From Entoloma clypeatum (Eukaryota > Basidiomycota > Agaricomycetes > Agaricales > Entolomataceae): a stretch of 64,000 nucleotides of DNA. The stretch covers positions 3,658,001-3,722,000 of the forward strand of contig OY751494.1 in assembly GCA_963565915.1 (NCBI GenBank), given 5' to 3'. Under the pieces are notes generated by a model. The model was not told the DNA's origin, searched no databases, and saw only the letters and a list, made by a program, of their open reading frames with translations. The position numbers and the translations under genes were made by a program. This document shows, in pieces, positions 52,390-64,000 of the stretch. Within the stretch, counting starts at the first letter, position 1. Every line of letters begins with the position of its first letter.

Positions 52390-54934
52390 ATGAGCGCAAC
52401 TAGAGAGGGAATCTTTGGTTCCTCTGCCCTTTCGTCGTCGCCGGAAACGATCAGGGACTCGACAATCCCACATCGCCGCCCCAGCAATGCCAGCGAGCAT
52501 GTTCGCCGTTCGCCAACCCTCGCACGTCCTTTCGATCCAGACGCACGCGAACGCCAACGCACAATGGATGTCGACATGGCTATGCAGCTATCCAGAGCAC
52601 GCAGAGAGACAGTCAGCATGTCGCCCGAAATGTTACCCCTGTCCCAGCGAGTTGACGATGTAGAGGTACATCGGGTCGACCACCGCGTGTTGAGCACCAT
52701 CGACACCGACGATGAACTGTCTCGAGACCACTCCAGGATTGATCTTGATATGCATCTTTCTCAAGCTCACGATCCTAGCCTTCTTGTCCACCCTCAGGTG
52801 GGCAATCAATCGTTGAATGCTGAGCCCATGTTCGGTCTTCCAACCTATCAGGCGAATGTCTCTTGCGCTGCGTTCGACTTTTCAGCCATGGAGGAATTCT
52901 CGGCTGTCGAAAAGGCCAGCTTGGGTCTCTCCAGCCCCCCCACAAAATTCTCCATCGAGCCCTTCCACCCCGCACGCGGCACTGTCCCTCCTCCGACACG
53001 ACCTCAGGATGCACCCGGAATATCTGAGGAACGAGCTGAATCGCCTGCCAATCACCTAGATGACGCACCCCGTCCCAGTACTAGCGGACGTCATCGGACG
53101 TTAAGCCAGTCACACCCACATCCCCGCACTCACCGCAAAGGCATTGGTGGGAAAATGGCTCTTTTCGAGACGCCCCACCCGTCTTCTCAGGGAGTTGGCG
53201 GTCCTCATTCCTTGACATCCCGTCTCGGTCTTGGCCGACAGCATGATTCGCACATTTATGACAACCTTTCTGCTGCCCCACCTAATGGGGGTATTCTCAA
53301 CACTGGGCACGATAGACCATATCGCTTCTCATTCTACTCCAATGCGCTGGCCGCGACTATACATGCGCGAAGCCTCAGTGAGCTTCCTGCCGAGGGACAG
53401 TCCTTCGAAGATCTTTTTGCGGGCAACCATCCCCGTGAAGATACAATCAGGAGCTTTATCACAGATGCTGACCTTAAGAGTGCCGCACCACCTGCGTTTG
53501 CGGCAAACCGACCTCATGCAGGTGATGGCTATTCCAATAATAACAATCCCAGCAACAGTGCAAAAAACAGGAGTTCTGTTCAGAAGTTCGATCAGAAGTC
53601 AGGTCATCTGTCTCCCGGCCCACCGCCAGGCGGCAGTGGCAACCCCAATTCCGAAGATTCTGACTTTAATACATGGTGGCTGGATGTCATGAGCCCTACG
53701 GACGAAGAAATGAAAATGCTCAGCAAGGCGAGTCTTGTTTCTGGGGTCTCAATGCGGCTGCTAATTTTCTCTCTTTCGCTTTGTTTGAAGGTGTTCTCTA
53801 TCCATCCCTTGACAACAGAGGACATCCAAATGGAAGAGACTCGGGAGAAAATTGAACTGTTTCGAAACTATTATTTCGTTTGTTTCCGCAGCTTCGATCA
53901 GGACCAGTACAGTCCTACCTACCTCGAACCGCTTAACATGTACATTATCGTCTTTCGGGAGGGCATACTTTCGGTTTGTCTTTTGATTCGCTACTTCTTT
54001 ATTCCTATCCTCAAACTCTGTCACTTAAGTTCCACTCCCGTCCCACGCCTCACCCTCAGAATGTCCGACGCCGGATCAAGCAACTTAAAGACTACATCTC
54101 CGTGACGTCCGATTGGATTTCTTATGCCCTCATTGACGACATTACGGATGCTTTCGGCCCACTAATTCAGAGCATCGAATATGAGGTTGACTCTATCGAC
54201 GAACTCGTGCTGATCCTCAAGGACACAGATCAAAGCGACATGTTGCGACGCATCGGGACGTGTAGAAAAAAGGTCATGGGGTTGCTCAGATTAATGGGAA
54301 ACAAGGCGGATGTTGTGAAGGGTTTAGCGAAGAGGTGTAACGAGAATTGGCGGGTGGCACCTACTTCAGATATCGTGCGTCCCCCCCCCCTCCCCCCCAT
54401 TTTTTTTATCTCAAAAATTTGTGTCTCAGGGCTTGTATTTGTCTGATATTCAGGTCAGTTTGCCCGGATATTCGACTTGCATGCTGTGAAATCATCTCTG
54501 CGTTCTATCAGGATCACTTGATTACGATGACACAGAACCTGAATCATTACGAGAAGATTTTGTCACGTTCACACTCGAACTACCTCGCCCAGATCTCGAT
54601 AGAGATGACCGAGGCGAATAATCAGATCAATGATGTCTTGTCGAAGATGACGGCGCTAGGTACAGTGTTGATCCCAATGAACTTGGTGACAGGTCTGTGT
54701 TTCATAGTTGATTCATTTATCCTGCTGACCTTGTCATTTCCACGCAGGTCTTTGGGGAATGAATGTTCACGTACCAGGGCAAGACGTGCCAGTATGTCCA
54801 ATGGGTTGTGTCCATGCTTGGTACTCACTGATCATCTTATCCAGGGTTACTCTTGGTTCATTTCCATCATCGCATGTCTTGCCGCTTTTGCTGTCATCGG
54901 TGGCTACTCTACGTATAGGCTGGTTAAACGTTGA
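52390..54934 (+). CDS. CorA-family Mg2+ transporter (Alr/Mnr2-like)
   Basis: Predicted seven exons: 52390-53727, 53791-53973, 54030-54374, 54430-54453, 54512-54692, 54748-54791, 54845-54934 (734 aa). CorA proteins are pentameric Mg2+ channels; the long Ser/Pro-rich N-terminus fits the fungal Alr1/Mnr2 branch of plasma or vacuolar membrane. The CorA domain shows FSIHPLTTEDIQMEETREKI and FRNYYFVCFRSFD, then PQNVRRRIKQLKDYI. The first membrane helix leads to the signature GMN (LVTGLWGMNVHVPG), and the second is FISIIACLAAFAVIGGY. Exon 1 is joined by a probable GC-AG intron and exon 4 is only 24 nt. Start at MSATREG is chosen because the upstream in-frame part is not protein-like. Convergent with the next gene. 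Confidence 0.88.
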
Positions 54935-55169
54935 AACGTTAACCTATGCAAGTATCGAGTTCTACAAAGGGTTATCGGTTGGTCTAGTATGTCACACTTA
55001 TTGACGTTTGGTGGGCAACTTGAAATTAGACAGAAATTACATACCACCTTCTCAGCATCAGTTGTCAGTATCTCGTTGGTATTTCTGGGACGATGACACA
55101 AACTACCGTTTATGTATCTTTATTGCATACCGCTCACGACTGCCCCACCGCCATATTTCCCGTTTCCAA
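54935..55169. other. Convergent intergenic region
   Basis: 235 bp shared 3' flanks of the CorA and carboxypeptidase genes; no feature recognised. Confidence 0.5.
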
Positions 55170-57692
55170 TCAAATAATAAACGAAGGTATATTTAAACGT
55201 GTTCCGGTTGACACCTCCCTGAACCCATCTTCCCTGCCATCCTCCTCATCACTATCCCCAACATCGAAAATTGGAGGCTCTTGCACAGCATGTGCAGGTT
55301 CCAGCGCGCGCTCCTTGCCCTTCTGCCGCCCGTAGCCAGGATCATCACGGTCTTCGACACCATTCTCGTGATGCAGGCTAGTGTTTAGTGGAATGCTCTC
55401 CTCGAGCTCCTGGCTGTGACTGTTGATAGGCAATCGGAGACCTCGCCGGCGGACGCGACACCAGACAAAGGTTCCGATCCCAACAAAGATGAAGAGGAGG
55501 ACTAGAGCGGCTGAGCCTGCATTATAGTATGCTTTACCGAACCTCGGTCAGATCCGAGAGGCCATCTGTAAGGATGACATTCTACTTACCTTCCCACATG
55601 GCCTTGTCCTGTTCTGGAGTCTTTCCTGGTACGGGTGCCGTCGTCGGTTTGTCCGCGATCTGTTCGGCGAATGTGGGTTTCTTGGCCACTCCAAGGCTGC
55701 TAGGGATGCCAGCAGAACCTCCAATGACGCCAGAAAAGTTGAAGCCCATGAATCGGAGGATCATATCATGTGTAACATGGGGGACATCATAGGGTGCCAT
55801 GTGAGAAGCATTGAAGATCTAATAGAGTTACTTGAAGTGGCATACTGTTGGACAGATGAAACTCACTTTAGCATAGGTCAGGTTTCGTGACGAGACCCAC
55901 GTTCCCGCCGGCGTGTTGTTCACAGTCCATGATTGGGTTTCAACGGTCTGAGGTAAACACCATATTGAACAAGATAGGTATGATAAGGAGATGTCTGGAC
56001 GAACCCCTAAACCTTTCGCACCGTTCCACGTCATTTCCTTGATCATGGCCTCAAGGCCAACATAATTACAGATGAGGTCCTGGTCGCCTGCGAATATCAG
56101 GACTGGGATTTTTGTCAAAATATGAGGTATAAGGGTGATGGAGGCATTTTCGGAATGCTCATGGAAGGCAGTGTGTACAGTGCGGCGACATTCTATCCAA
56201 TTTCCAGAAGGGGCGATTGCATGCAGGGCATTTACAACATCTGGACGCTAGAGAAGGTCAGGAGAAAGTAACAGTAGTCAGTGAATACATACGCCAAGGT
56301 AAGTGATAATGGGCTTCATGTCCGGAGGCCAATTCAAGCCACATGCAGGTGCGGTGTCCATCAGTCGAACATCGTAGATATTGAGACACATGTTCTTGCT
56401 GTCAACCCTTTTTGCATACTTATCAAAACAGGACTTTCATGTTTTTTTCAGGACGTACTGCTTGTTCTTGCTTTTCACAACATCTAACACCAGTCTCTCG
56501 CAGCCCTTGACTTGTATGGGTTCCGATCCCTTGAGCTTGTTGAGTTCGCCGATGCATGTATCGGTATGCTTCCTTGCTTCCTTCCACATCTGCGGCGGAA
56601 GGATGAATCGGGTCTAAGCTACGCGGCTAGAAATATAGGAATCCTACAAACCTCTGAGTTTTCTTCCAGCAATCCAACCTTGACTGCGAAGTCTATATAT
56701 GTCGGGTATTGTCTTCGAGGATCTATCCAACCATTGCCAATAGCGATGCCGCGCAGAGGGACGCCGAAGTTGGAGTTCAACATGGCATTAGCTGGTGAAG
56801 GTCGTCAAACAAGACATGGAGGAAAGATGAATGCTGACCGAAAGCCGGGATCCATTGTCCGGCGAAGCTTTCCCCGCCCATGTATGTCTGTCAAAAGCTG
56901 ACCCAAAGTTGTACATACAGACAAACGTTATGACATACATCTACATCTTTATATTCCGGGAATACCTTGTAAAACTTCCGCAGAAATTCTAGGAATTGAG
57001 AAGCTGCCTAGACAAAAGTTAGAGCAAGAATGCACGCGCTCGGGCGTACGCACCTCGTCTAGGGTATGGACAAAGCGATCGGTACTTGTGTAAGAAAAAC
57101 CAGTTCCAGCAGGCTGGTCCACTATAGGACAGGGTTCAAACCGAGTTGGAATGCATGTGACAAAGACTGACCGTATACCACGGTAGTATATTCCTCCCAA
57201 CCGCCACCAGTGGTGTTCCAACCACCCTTTCCGTCCATTCTCCACGGTCCAACCTCCATCATGAGACCATCAAAGGACGAACATCCAGGACCACCCTGCG
57301 GAGAAAGGGTATCACAATCACAATCATGGGGCGCTCTCGAGTCACGTACATTGAACCAGAACATAAGTCTTCGTTTGTCTGCCAAGCGTCGGTTTTTTAT
57401 CATTACAAAGTACAAGTGGGAGGTGACATCGTTGCTGTTCGGTGACGAGGGGTGGGGGTCCACGGGTAGGTAGCCAGCGAATATTTTCAGAGGGTTGTTT
57501 GGGTACTGGTGTACGTCTGGGAGGGATGGGACATAGAAAGACGCCGCGGGCGGAACTGGTTGGGGCGAGAGCTGTCAATGATAGGTACTGGTGGATGTAA
57601 CCAGACTGACCATCTTGGGGCGCCGCACCAGAATATGGAATAACGTGGAAGAGAGATAGCAGAGTCAAGGCGACGCCTGACGTTCTAACCAT
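55170..57692 (-). CDS. KEX1: KEX1-like serine carboxypeptidase
   Basis: Minus strand, 13 exons by manual splicing (57692-57611, 57555-57350, 57295-57172, 57121-57054, 57004-56939, 56887-56839, 56791-56652, 56589-56459, 56398-56293, 56247-56005, 55947-55867, 55818-55590, 55531-55170), 628 aa. A Golgi peptidase that trims C-terminal Lys/Arg after Kex2 cleavage. Visible: signal peptide ([16 protein letters not shown]), [24 protein letters not shown], catalytic Ser in GGESFAGQ (~189), Asp in [12 protein letters not shown] (~381), His in [10 protein letters not shown] (~438), then one transmembrane helix ([17 protein letters not shown]) and an acidic cytosolic tail typical of Kex1. Catalytic triad complete. 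Divergent from the next gene with 177 bp between start codons. Confidence 0.9.
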
Positions 57693-57869
57693 GACTGGCG
57701 GTGTTTAGATTGGTGGTGAATGGCCACGAAGAGTGGCTATATGCGGCTCTTCCCTCCCAACTTGAACGGCTCGGTTTATGATTGATCGGCAGGCCACGTA
57801 TGGTCAGGAACGCATCTGCATGATAACCACTCTCGCGACATTCCACTCTTGTCCTCTCGTCCCACCACC

Positions 57870-59049
57870 ATGAATCTCAAGGCCCTCGGCCTTCTCTCCC
57901 TCGTCGCGGCCGTCAATGCCCAATATTTTTCTGCCGGGTGGTCACCAGGCCAGCCAACCACACACGAGGCACGTCCTCCGGCTGCAACCTTCACACCCGA
58001 GCAGCAGAAAGCAGAGACAGAGAATGCCAAATCATCATTGACGCCGTCCAGTATATTTAGCCTGCTTGACCTGAACAAGCTCCTTTCTACTGGGCCCTCC
58101 GTAGATATCTTCTCTAGATTCGGCATCAACATCACGGAGAAACTGGAGGTTGCCATCCAGGAGTCCAAGATCTGGGATGACCGGATTCCTATGATTACTG
58201 ACCATAACTATAAGGATCTCGTTGAAAATGAGGCCTTGTCAGAGAAGGAAGAGCGAGATAGGACTTGGATCATCGTCATGTAAGTCGCTTTTCTCCACTA
58301 AGGTTTCCTTCCAATATATGTTTTTTCCAGCACCGTATCTACAGCAAAAGAGGATACCGTTTCTAAGCTCTTGGACCGTGTCTTTGACACTGCTTACAAC
58401 GCGAGTGTCGTTGCAGGTGACCTGCCGGATGTACGCTGGGGAAGGATTGACTATTTCAACGTAACCACCGTCACTACCAAGTGGTCCGTCTGGAAGTGCG
58501 TATACCTTCTCCTTCACATGAAATGGCCAATTTTCCACAAGCTGAATTGCCGCAGTGCACCTTATCTGGTCCTCTTGAAAAATAGAGGTCAAACTTTGCG
58601 TTTCTACCGACCACAAAATCTGAGGATGAATGCCGACGCTCTGAGAAAGTTCCTGGAGTATGAGGAGTGGGTGGCTACTCCTCCATGGACCTCCCAATAC
58701 GGTCCCGGAGGCAGCAGGTAAATTAAATTAACCTCTTTGAACATGTCTGACGATGTGTTGCACTAGAGAATACATCGTGGATTACCTCGCGCTCGTCCTT
58801 ACGAAGATATACAAAGTCACGATTATCCTCCCCCGCTGGATGTTTTACTTGCTCTCGGGTGGCTTTGCCTCTGCTCTCATTGGCGTTCTCCACAGGAACC
58901 CACAGCAGGCATCAAAATCACTGAAAGCAGCTGCAAAGACTGAGAAAGCCAGTAACGAACCTGCGGCAGGGCCGCAGGCTCAATCGAGTGCCGCTGCCCT
59001 GCCACAGGCTGCGAAACGGAAAAAGGCTAAAGGTAGACATGCATCATAA
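57870..59049 (+). CDS. Membrane protein with a possible thioredoxin-like luminal domain
   Basis: Four exons, 57870-58279, 58331-58495, 58556-58717, 58767-59049, 339 aa. Signal peptide (MNLKALGLLSLVAAVNAQ). A luminal region with a beta strand TWIIVI, then VRWGRIDYFNV and APYLVLLKNRGQTLRFYRP resembles a thioredoxin fold, but no CXXC is present. A transmembrane helix (WMFYLLSGGFASALIGVL) and an Ala/Lys-rich tail ending KRKKAKGRHAS follow. Probably an ER membrane protein. The exact role is unknown to me. The ATG at 57870 is in a good CACCACC context. Convergent with the PCI gene, 128 bp apart. Confidence 0.75.
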
Positions 59050-59177
59050 ATTCAATGGGGTGCTCCAGTTTGGGATGGTATTCTTTCATGTGCGATAATA
59101 TAATCTGGGTGGTCGATATTTATACAATAGTTGTATAGACATAAACTGCACACGTATATATGAACTGATTCTGCTGG

Positions 59178-60945
59178 CTAAGCCAAAGCGAACGGTGCCT
59201 GGCGATCAGCGAGTCGAGGGAACGCATTGGTTTGAGCCAACACAACCATCTGCTTCTCATGGCTGATATACCCTCGCATGAACCCCTTGTATATCATATT
59301 TGCTACGAGGCACTCGGCCTCTTCCATTGGAGCGTCAATCCCTGATATTTGCAATGACGAATGGAACATGGAGATTGGAATCCTCGTCGCTTTCTCAGAC
59401 ACTACCCATCTGTGCATGAATGCAATCAATCGTCATTGAAATAATGGCATGGAAGTGAACGATCGTACACTTTCCGGAACAGACCCCTCAAGCATAGTTC
59501 TCTTGCCTTCTCAAGGACAAGCCAGATATTGAGGTCAACGAGCCTTCGCTCGTGTTGTTCCAATGCCCTGTCATACGCAGCTAAATCGCCCATACGGATG
59601 GCCGAGATGAAAGGCGCGTAAAGCTCCTGTAAAACTGGAAAGCGGTTCAACAGTTCTGTAGAAGGCAGATGTCCTTTAAGAATACGAAGAGGCATGAGGT
59701 AGGTCAGTATCCGTCTGTCAAAGAGGCCAAAAGTGAGCTCGATGGAAAACAGCAGTAGCAGGCTGAACGTACTCTTGGTTACCGTGAGCTTCAACATGGC
59801 AATTATAGAACGCGAGAGTCAGCTCCAGTTCAGACTGCAGAAGAACGCATGCGTTCATATTTGGAACAGAATGTTAGGAGGAAAGCACAAACTTTGCCGT
59901 ACTCCTCGTTCAAAAAACTCAGCATTCCGATGTAATACCTATATGTGACCTTGCTTGTATCAGCTGTGCGAGGGACAAACTATGGAGCGAGGGGAAGACG
60001 GTACTTGGTGTGACCGCGGATAGGCTGACAGAGGGGGGATATCGGAATTCGCGTCCAGTGCGCGCAGGACATTTTTAGAAAGCGATATTCGTTTGACCTG
60101 GTAAAGTGTGGCCGTGGAAGATAATGATATGCAAGAGGAAGAGAAGGACTTGCGCGAAAGTAGCACTTGAGGACAAGCCCGACAACATAGTAAACGCCCC
60201 ATTTACGGGACTGTTCTGGTGGTGATGTCCTGAAGAGAAAGTCCGTGGAGCAGAAACGACGGACCCAGGGGGGGAAAGTCCCGACCTGTCTGTCATACAA
60301 TTCCCAAAAGCTTTCGCAATGATCCTCGCAGCTTCTTCCATGCATTCACTTCTTTGGCCATTATATTTAGCATGATGATCTGCCTAATATCAATCTGAAC
60401 ACCAAAACGGATACGTGGGGCACAAAAAGGAAGAATTACATCGAATGCAAGGTCACGCAGGTCCCTCAGGATTGAGAACAAGGTGGGCAGTGTCCAACCG
60501 CGATTTTCAGTAAAGAATCGGGAGAAGAGCCTAATGGTTTCGTCGTAGCACCACATACAAGTAAGCCCAATGCTCAAATTCTCATCAAGCAAGGCCCATG
60601 ACACTCACGACACCAACTGTGACTGCTCCTTGAACGCGTCGCCCGGTCTCCGCTTCGCTATATGGTTGCACGTCAAGATATATTGAATCGCGATTTCGTC
60701 CCAAGGGGCTTGCATGTTTCCATCATATCGGCTTAACATCGCGCGCTGCAAAACAGGAAGATAGAAAGGAGGTTGTGGGGGGTTATTCGTTGACCAGAGA
60801 AGGATGATCTAACGGTTGGATTTCGAAACTCCTTGACGAGATCTTTTCCATGAGGGCTTGTTGGGCGGAGCAAGTATGCAAGATTCGGTCCATTTTCCGC
60901 CACGAGAGCGTCGTTGAGCTGGGACATGAACGTCGTCATGTCCAT
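59178..60945 (-). CDS. PCI-domain protein, PCID2/Thp1 (CSN12-like)
   Basis: Minus strand, ten exons (60945-60814, 60745-60609, 60530-60440, 60383-60286, 60229-60154, 60097-60005, 59949-59893, 59834-59773, ~59714-59469, 59409-59178), 407 aa. Members sit in the TREX-2 mRNA export complex at nuclear pores. Recognisable: LRPTSPHGKDLVKEFRNPT, APWDEIAIQYI, GWTLPTLFSILRDLRDLAFD, MEEAARIIAKAFGNCMTDR, KWGVYYVVGLVLKCYFR, YRYYIGMLSFLNEEYG, LTYLMPLRILKGHLPS, and the PCI winged helix (EAECLVANMIYKGFMRGY, ISHEKQMVVLA). The intron at 60153-60098 appears to be GC-AG. Exon edges near 59.7-59.8 kb are good to about 1 nt. Start is the first of three close Met codons (60945, 60939, 60924). Confidence 0.88.
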
Positions 60946-61030
60946 CGGGACTCGAAGCCACGTGATGCGACGCGGCTGTTGGTAAGTAATCTCCACTATA
61001 AATCACGAGCTGCTCCCACCATCTCCAGAC
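60946..61030. promoter_or_regulatory. 85-bp shared divergent promoter
   Basis: Only 85 bp separate the start codons of the PCI gene (minus) and the DsbA-like gene (plus), so both 5' regions overlap. It holds CTATAAATC at about 60995, a TATA-like word for the plus gene. Confidence 0.55.
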
Positions 61031-61910
61031 ATGGCTCTTCCTCCTTCTCTCAAGCCTCTCTTGATCGTCGGCGACAACCATGCCCCCCATACTCTAGACA
61101 TATTTCGTACGACCCCTCATACTTGCCCTGTCGGTCCCTGACACCCGCACCCACAGTGGATTACGTATGTCCTTACAGGTGATTGCCCAATGCGATCGCC
61201 CTTGTCAAGCATTTATCAATCCCAAATCAGCGCTAAGATGGCGCTCGCCATCGACAATGTCCTCAAACCCTTTATCGAGGCGGGCGGCAAGTATGCCGGA
61301 AAGGTCAAAATCATATTCAGACCCCAAGTGCAGCCCTGGCACGCGTCTTCAACTCTTACTCACGAGTCTGCCCTCGCTGTATGCATTCCCATCTCTTTCA
61401 CCGAGAAAATTTTAACGAGTGACACCAGGTGGCTCGCGCTTCACCGGGGAGCTTCTGGGCCTATAGTCTTCTCGTATGTAAGCACTATTTCCACATAAAT
61501 GCCAATGACTCATGTAGAGGTTCAATTTCTAGCTTTTCAAGAACCAGAAGGATTACTTTGACATTCCGACATCCACTTTGACCCCCGTGCAGATCCGCGA
61601 TAGTCTCGTAGACCTGGCTGCCCAAGTAATACCTTCCTTGGCCGTCTCAAACTCCAAGGAGCTCCTCTCGCACAGCACAACACCGAACGGCGGCACCGGT
61701 GTCACTGAGGATCTGAAGTATGCTGGTAAGGTCACGCCGCTAAACATCACTTATCAACAGACTAATCGTGCTCCAGTCAAGTTCTCGAGACAGAACGGTA
61801 TTCACGTGTCGCCGACGGTGATGTGGGATGGTCTGGTAGCCAACGAAGTTTCCAGTGGCTGGGGAGAAAACGAATGGAATGAATTTTTTGCCGCCAAAGT
61901 CCAAGTTTGA
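61031..61910 (+). CDS. DsbA/thioredoxin-fold protein
   Basis: Six exons: 61031-61106, 61157-61178 (22 nt), 61231-61378, 61429-61473, 61533-61725, 61777-61910; 205 aa. The N-terminus PLLIVGDNHAPHTLDIFLDYVCPYSAK matches a thioredoxin-fold with one active-site Cys (VCPYS), as in GST-kappa/DsbA-type proteins of fungi. Later motifs are FRPQVQPWHASS, ARASPGSFWAYSLLLFKNQ and the conserved cis-Pro region GIHVSPTVMWDG. No signal peptide, so probably cytosolic. Substrate unknown. The tiny second exon encodes the active site. Confidence 0.85.
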
Positions 61911-62155
61911 TTGTGCCCCAAAGATAACAGGACAGAATGTCAAATAAGTAGCGGAGTGAAGCAAAAGATACAAAATCGATTAGGTACATATGTCTTCCAT
62001 ACTTATTTGATCCATAGACTCTAGCTACTGAAATACTATAAAAGTACAAGATGATAACAATACAAAGGCGTAGTTGCAAGTTGCCTAGTATGACAGAGAG
62101 ATAAGTTAGATAATATCTTATCGTCGTTGGTCGTGAGTGAATCGTCCGATCATGA
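61911..62155. other. Convergent intergenic region
   Basis: 245 bp of AT-rich 3' flank between the DsbA-like gene and the unknown minus-strand gene; nothing recognised. Confidence 0.45.
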
Positions 62156-63602
62156 TCAACTCCCGTGCCTCTTTTCATGAGCAATGGGCAGAAGGGGTCG
62201 AGACACACTTATCGTCTGCGCCGGTCCAGCAACGAAGCCGATGGTAGCCCTGCTCCCCATCGACTCGAAAGCCAGTCGTGAGCCAATTTTGAACATGTCT
62301 GTCTTCCAAATCCGTTGGTATATATGGGAATCATTGAAGGAAAGGGTCGTTGGATCATTAGCTGATAATGTAACGAGGGTTTTGAGCCACACCCGCAGTC
62401 GATGCGACGACCCTGGCGGCGTGGATGTGATTGGGACGGAGCTGTGAAGATGAACATAGATGATGATGCCAATTCAAGACGCATCCAAAAGGTCATGCTT
62501 ACTAGATCAAGAATGTTACTGTCCGAGGGTCTCCGTCTATTCTCAGTGATAGGTCGTCAAAAAGATTGCCCCCTACTCCATTGGCTTCATAATCTAATGA
62601 ATACTTGTACAGGTTGTTTTGTTCATAGGTCCACCTGCGATGTATAGATGATCAGCCGAGGACCATATGAATATCAAGCAAGTCATACCGACAAATGAAC
62701 GTCACCAAAGCCTTCCCTACAAAGCCATGGTATATCTGCTCCTTGGAATCCAAACTCTTCAGACGCATAAACGAGGCATCGGCAACAGAGTTGAAGTCGA
62801 GGTCTTTCCCAACCCAGAGCTCATCATCTGCAAATATCCGATGGTCGATTCCATTTACGCGTAGCCAAACTCGGAGAGAGTAAAGTGAGTTGACAGGAAC
62901 GCTCGTTTTTCCGGGGAATGTGCTGATGGTGTCGGGTATGCTTGGCAGGTGTGATGAGCGTCAAGTCCAAGAAACTACTCACAACACTGCGAATTCCAGC
63001 TGGCGGGGATCGACTTGCAGGACTAAACCTTGCGGCTCACAGATATCCCGCTCGACACCATTGGTTTTGAAAGACAACCGGAAGGTATATTTTCCAGGCA
63101 TTGGTTTCCCAGATAACGGCTCCACGCTGCATGTGGGAATGAAACGAGTTATTTGGACGATTGACAAGAGCACTGACGATATGAAAAATTGCAAGGGGGT
63201 CGCCTTCACAACAAGATTGTATGTGTATAGATAACGTTCATTGGAGGGAGGCTGTCGTGGATGGTGTGATATGCTTCGAGCAATGAATGCTAGTGTTGAT
63301 ATGGCAAATCAAGCGAACATACTTCAGAGGAGCAATAGGCTCCTCAGAGGGCATCCAACGGACGTTTCTGCCTCGTGCACTGCGGGTGCTTGTGGTGTTA
63401 CTGCGGCTGGACGATTCGAATAGAGTGAGGAATGATTGGTTAGATAGCACTCAACTGACCTTGTACTGCCAACGGCGGCTTCGTAGTCGGGACATTCATC
63501 GAGGTAAGGATATCGTAGATGTTGGCCAACATAGGCCGTCATGGCATAAAAGGGTGATCGTGGAGGGGCGTAAGATGCGGTGCGAGTGGAATCAATTGTC
63601 AA
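62156..63602 (-). CDS. Unknown multi-exon protein, model unresolved
   Basis: Minus-strand exons are visible but not all junctions could be settled. Start MTIDSTRTASYAPPRSPFY at 63602; first intron 63459-63400 (GTCAGT...CCGCAG). Later exons read NVRWMPSEEPIAPLK; GKPMPGKYTFRLSFKTNGVE; WLRVNGIDHRIFADDELWVG; GNLFDDLSLRIDGDPRTVTF. The last exon ends WKTDMFKIGSRLAFESMG and stops at 62156. The pattern of beta-rich segments could be an arrestin-like or other beta-sandwich protein, but I do not recognise it. Coding is supported by open frames ending at consensus splice sites. Confidence 0.45.
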
Positions 63603-64000
63603 GACTTTTCATGTTCTTTGGAGGAGTCATGTGCTTAGGAGCTGATCATCAGACCCCTGCGGTCTCGCATCAAAAGTCTGACACACGACTCTAATGTGCA
63701 GCCTGAGGATGTGATGAGTCCCAGATGCTAGGATGTTGAGGTGTAGAAACTTGGTGCGTGGGTCCAAGCCTTGATACAGGGAGCAGGATTCTGTTGAACG
63801 CACACTGCCAGAATGATACGCACAGGATATCAGATGTTTGGTCGACGCGTTTCGCCTCATGGTACTGGACCAATTGCGTTTGTCTGCGGGCTGACGGATC
63901 GCCGTTATTGAGACATATTCGCGTTCTTCCAGAGTTTGGACAAGAGAATAAATTGATGTGAATATGAACGTCTCTAAGAACAGTCTAATCTGATTCTTTG
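63603..64000. other. Upstream flank, no gene recognised
   Basis: No convincing exon on either strand in the last ~400 bp; probably the 5' flank of the unknown minus-strand gene. Confidence 0.35.

Noticed and set aside
54381..54415. Poly-C/poly-T run as possible sequencing fault or repeat expansion
   Set aside because: It lies entirely within a predicted 55-nt CorA intron with good splice sites, so the gene model stands either way.

Overview
This is a repeat-dense stretch of a filamentous basidiomycete (probably Agaricomycete) genome. The evidence is the host genes at the right end: they carry many 45-78 nt introns with GTRNGT donors and pack tightly in divergent and convergent pairs. The retroelements are chromodomain Ty3/Gypsy and Ty1/Copia types mixed with fungal PIF1-type Helitrons. 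Nothing in the sequence fixes the species.

Layout. 1-52 kb is a nest of transposable elements. Gypsy-E (minus strand, degenerate) fills 0.68-5.69 kb. Helitron-1 (6.2-12.3 kb, plus) follows, then a Gypsy-E-family LTR fragment and a small MITE. Gypsy-A (13.52-16.24 kb, plus) keeps only its 5' LTR, leader ORF, gag and protease. It is fused to Copia-A (16.24-19.22 kb, minus), which is also truncated. Helitron-2 begins at 19.22 kb and is split by Gypsy-B (20.08-32.47 kb, TSD GATCC). Gypsy-B is itself split by Copia-B (26.08-31.92 kb, TSD GAATC). Helitron-2 resumes at 32.48 kb and ends near 37.27 kb. A second MITE and a degenerate LTR-like block follow. Copia-C (38.89-51.75 kb, plus, TSD ATTTT) is split by Gypsy-D (43.01-49.11 kb, plus, TSD GATCC). 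Gypsy-D is the one element with no break I could find. From about 52.4 kb the window turns into host genes: a CorA-type Mg2+ transporter, a KEX1-like carboxypeptidase, a membrane protein with a possible thioredoxin-like domain, a PCID2/Thp1-like PCI protein, a DsbA/thioredoxin-fold protein and one unresolved multi-exon gene.

How the elements work. All three distinguishable Gypsy families show the hallmark of Tf1/sushi self-priming. A 10-11 nt word 32-34 nt downstream of the TATA box (the expected mRNA 5' end) is exactly complementary to a word starting 2 nt after the 5' LTR. The Copia elements instead carry GGTTATGGGCCC directly after the LTR, which matches the anticodon arm of initiator tRNA-Met (half-tRNA priming as in Drosophila copia and Ty5). 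Two features look unusual. Copia-C has a 278-codon ORF that starts inside the 5' LTR, runs through the primer site and ends before gag; it encodes two hydrophobic segments and a Cys cluster. Gypsy-B has a small third ORF between pol and the 3' LTR. Most broken ORFs here are broken by CGA to TGA (CpG to TpG) changes, suggesting methylation-linked or RIP-like decay. All family assignments come from motif recognition by eye; no database search was possible.
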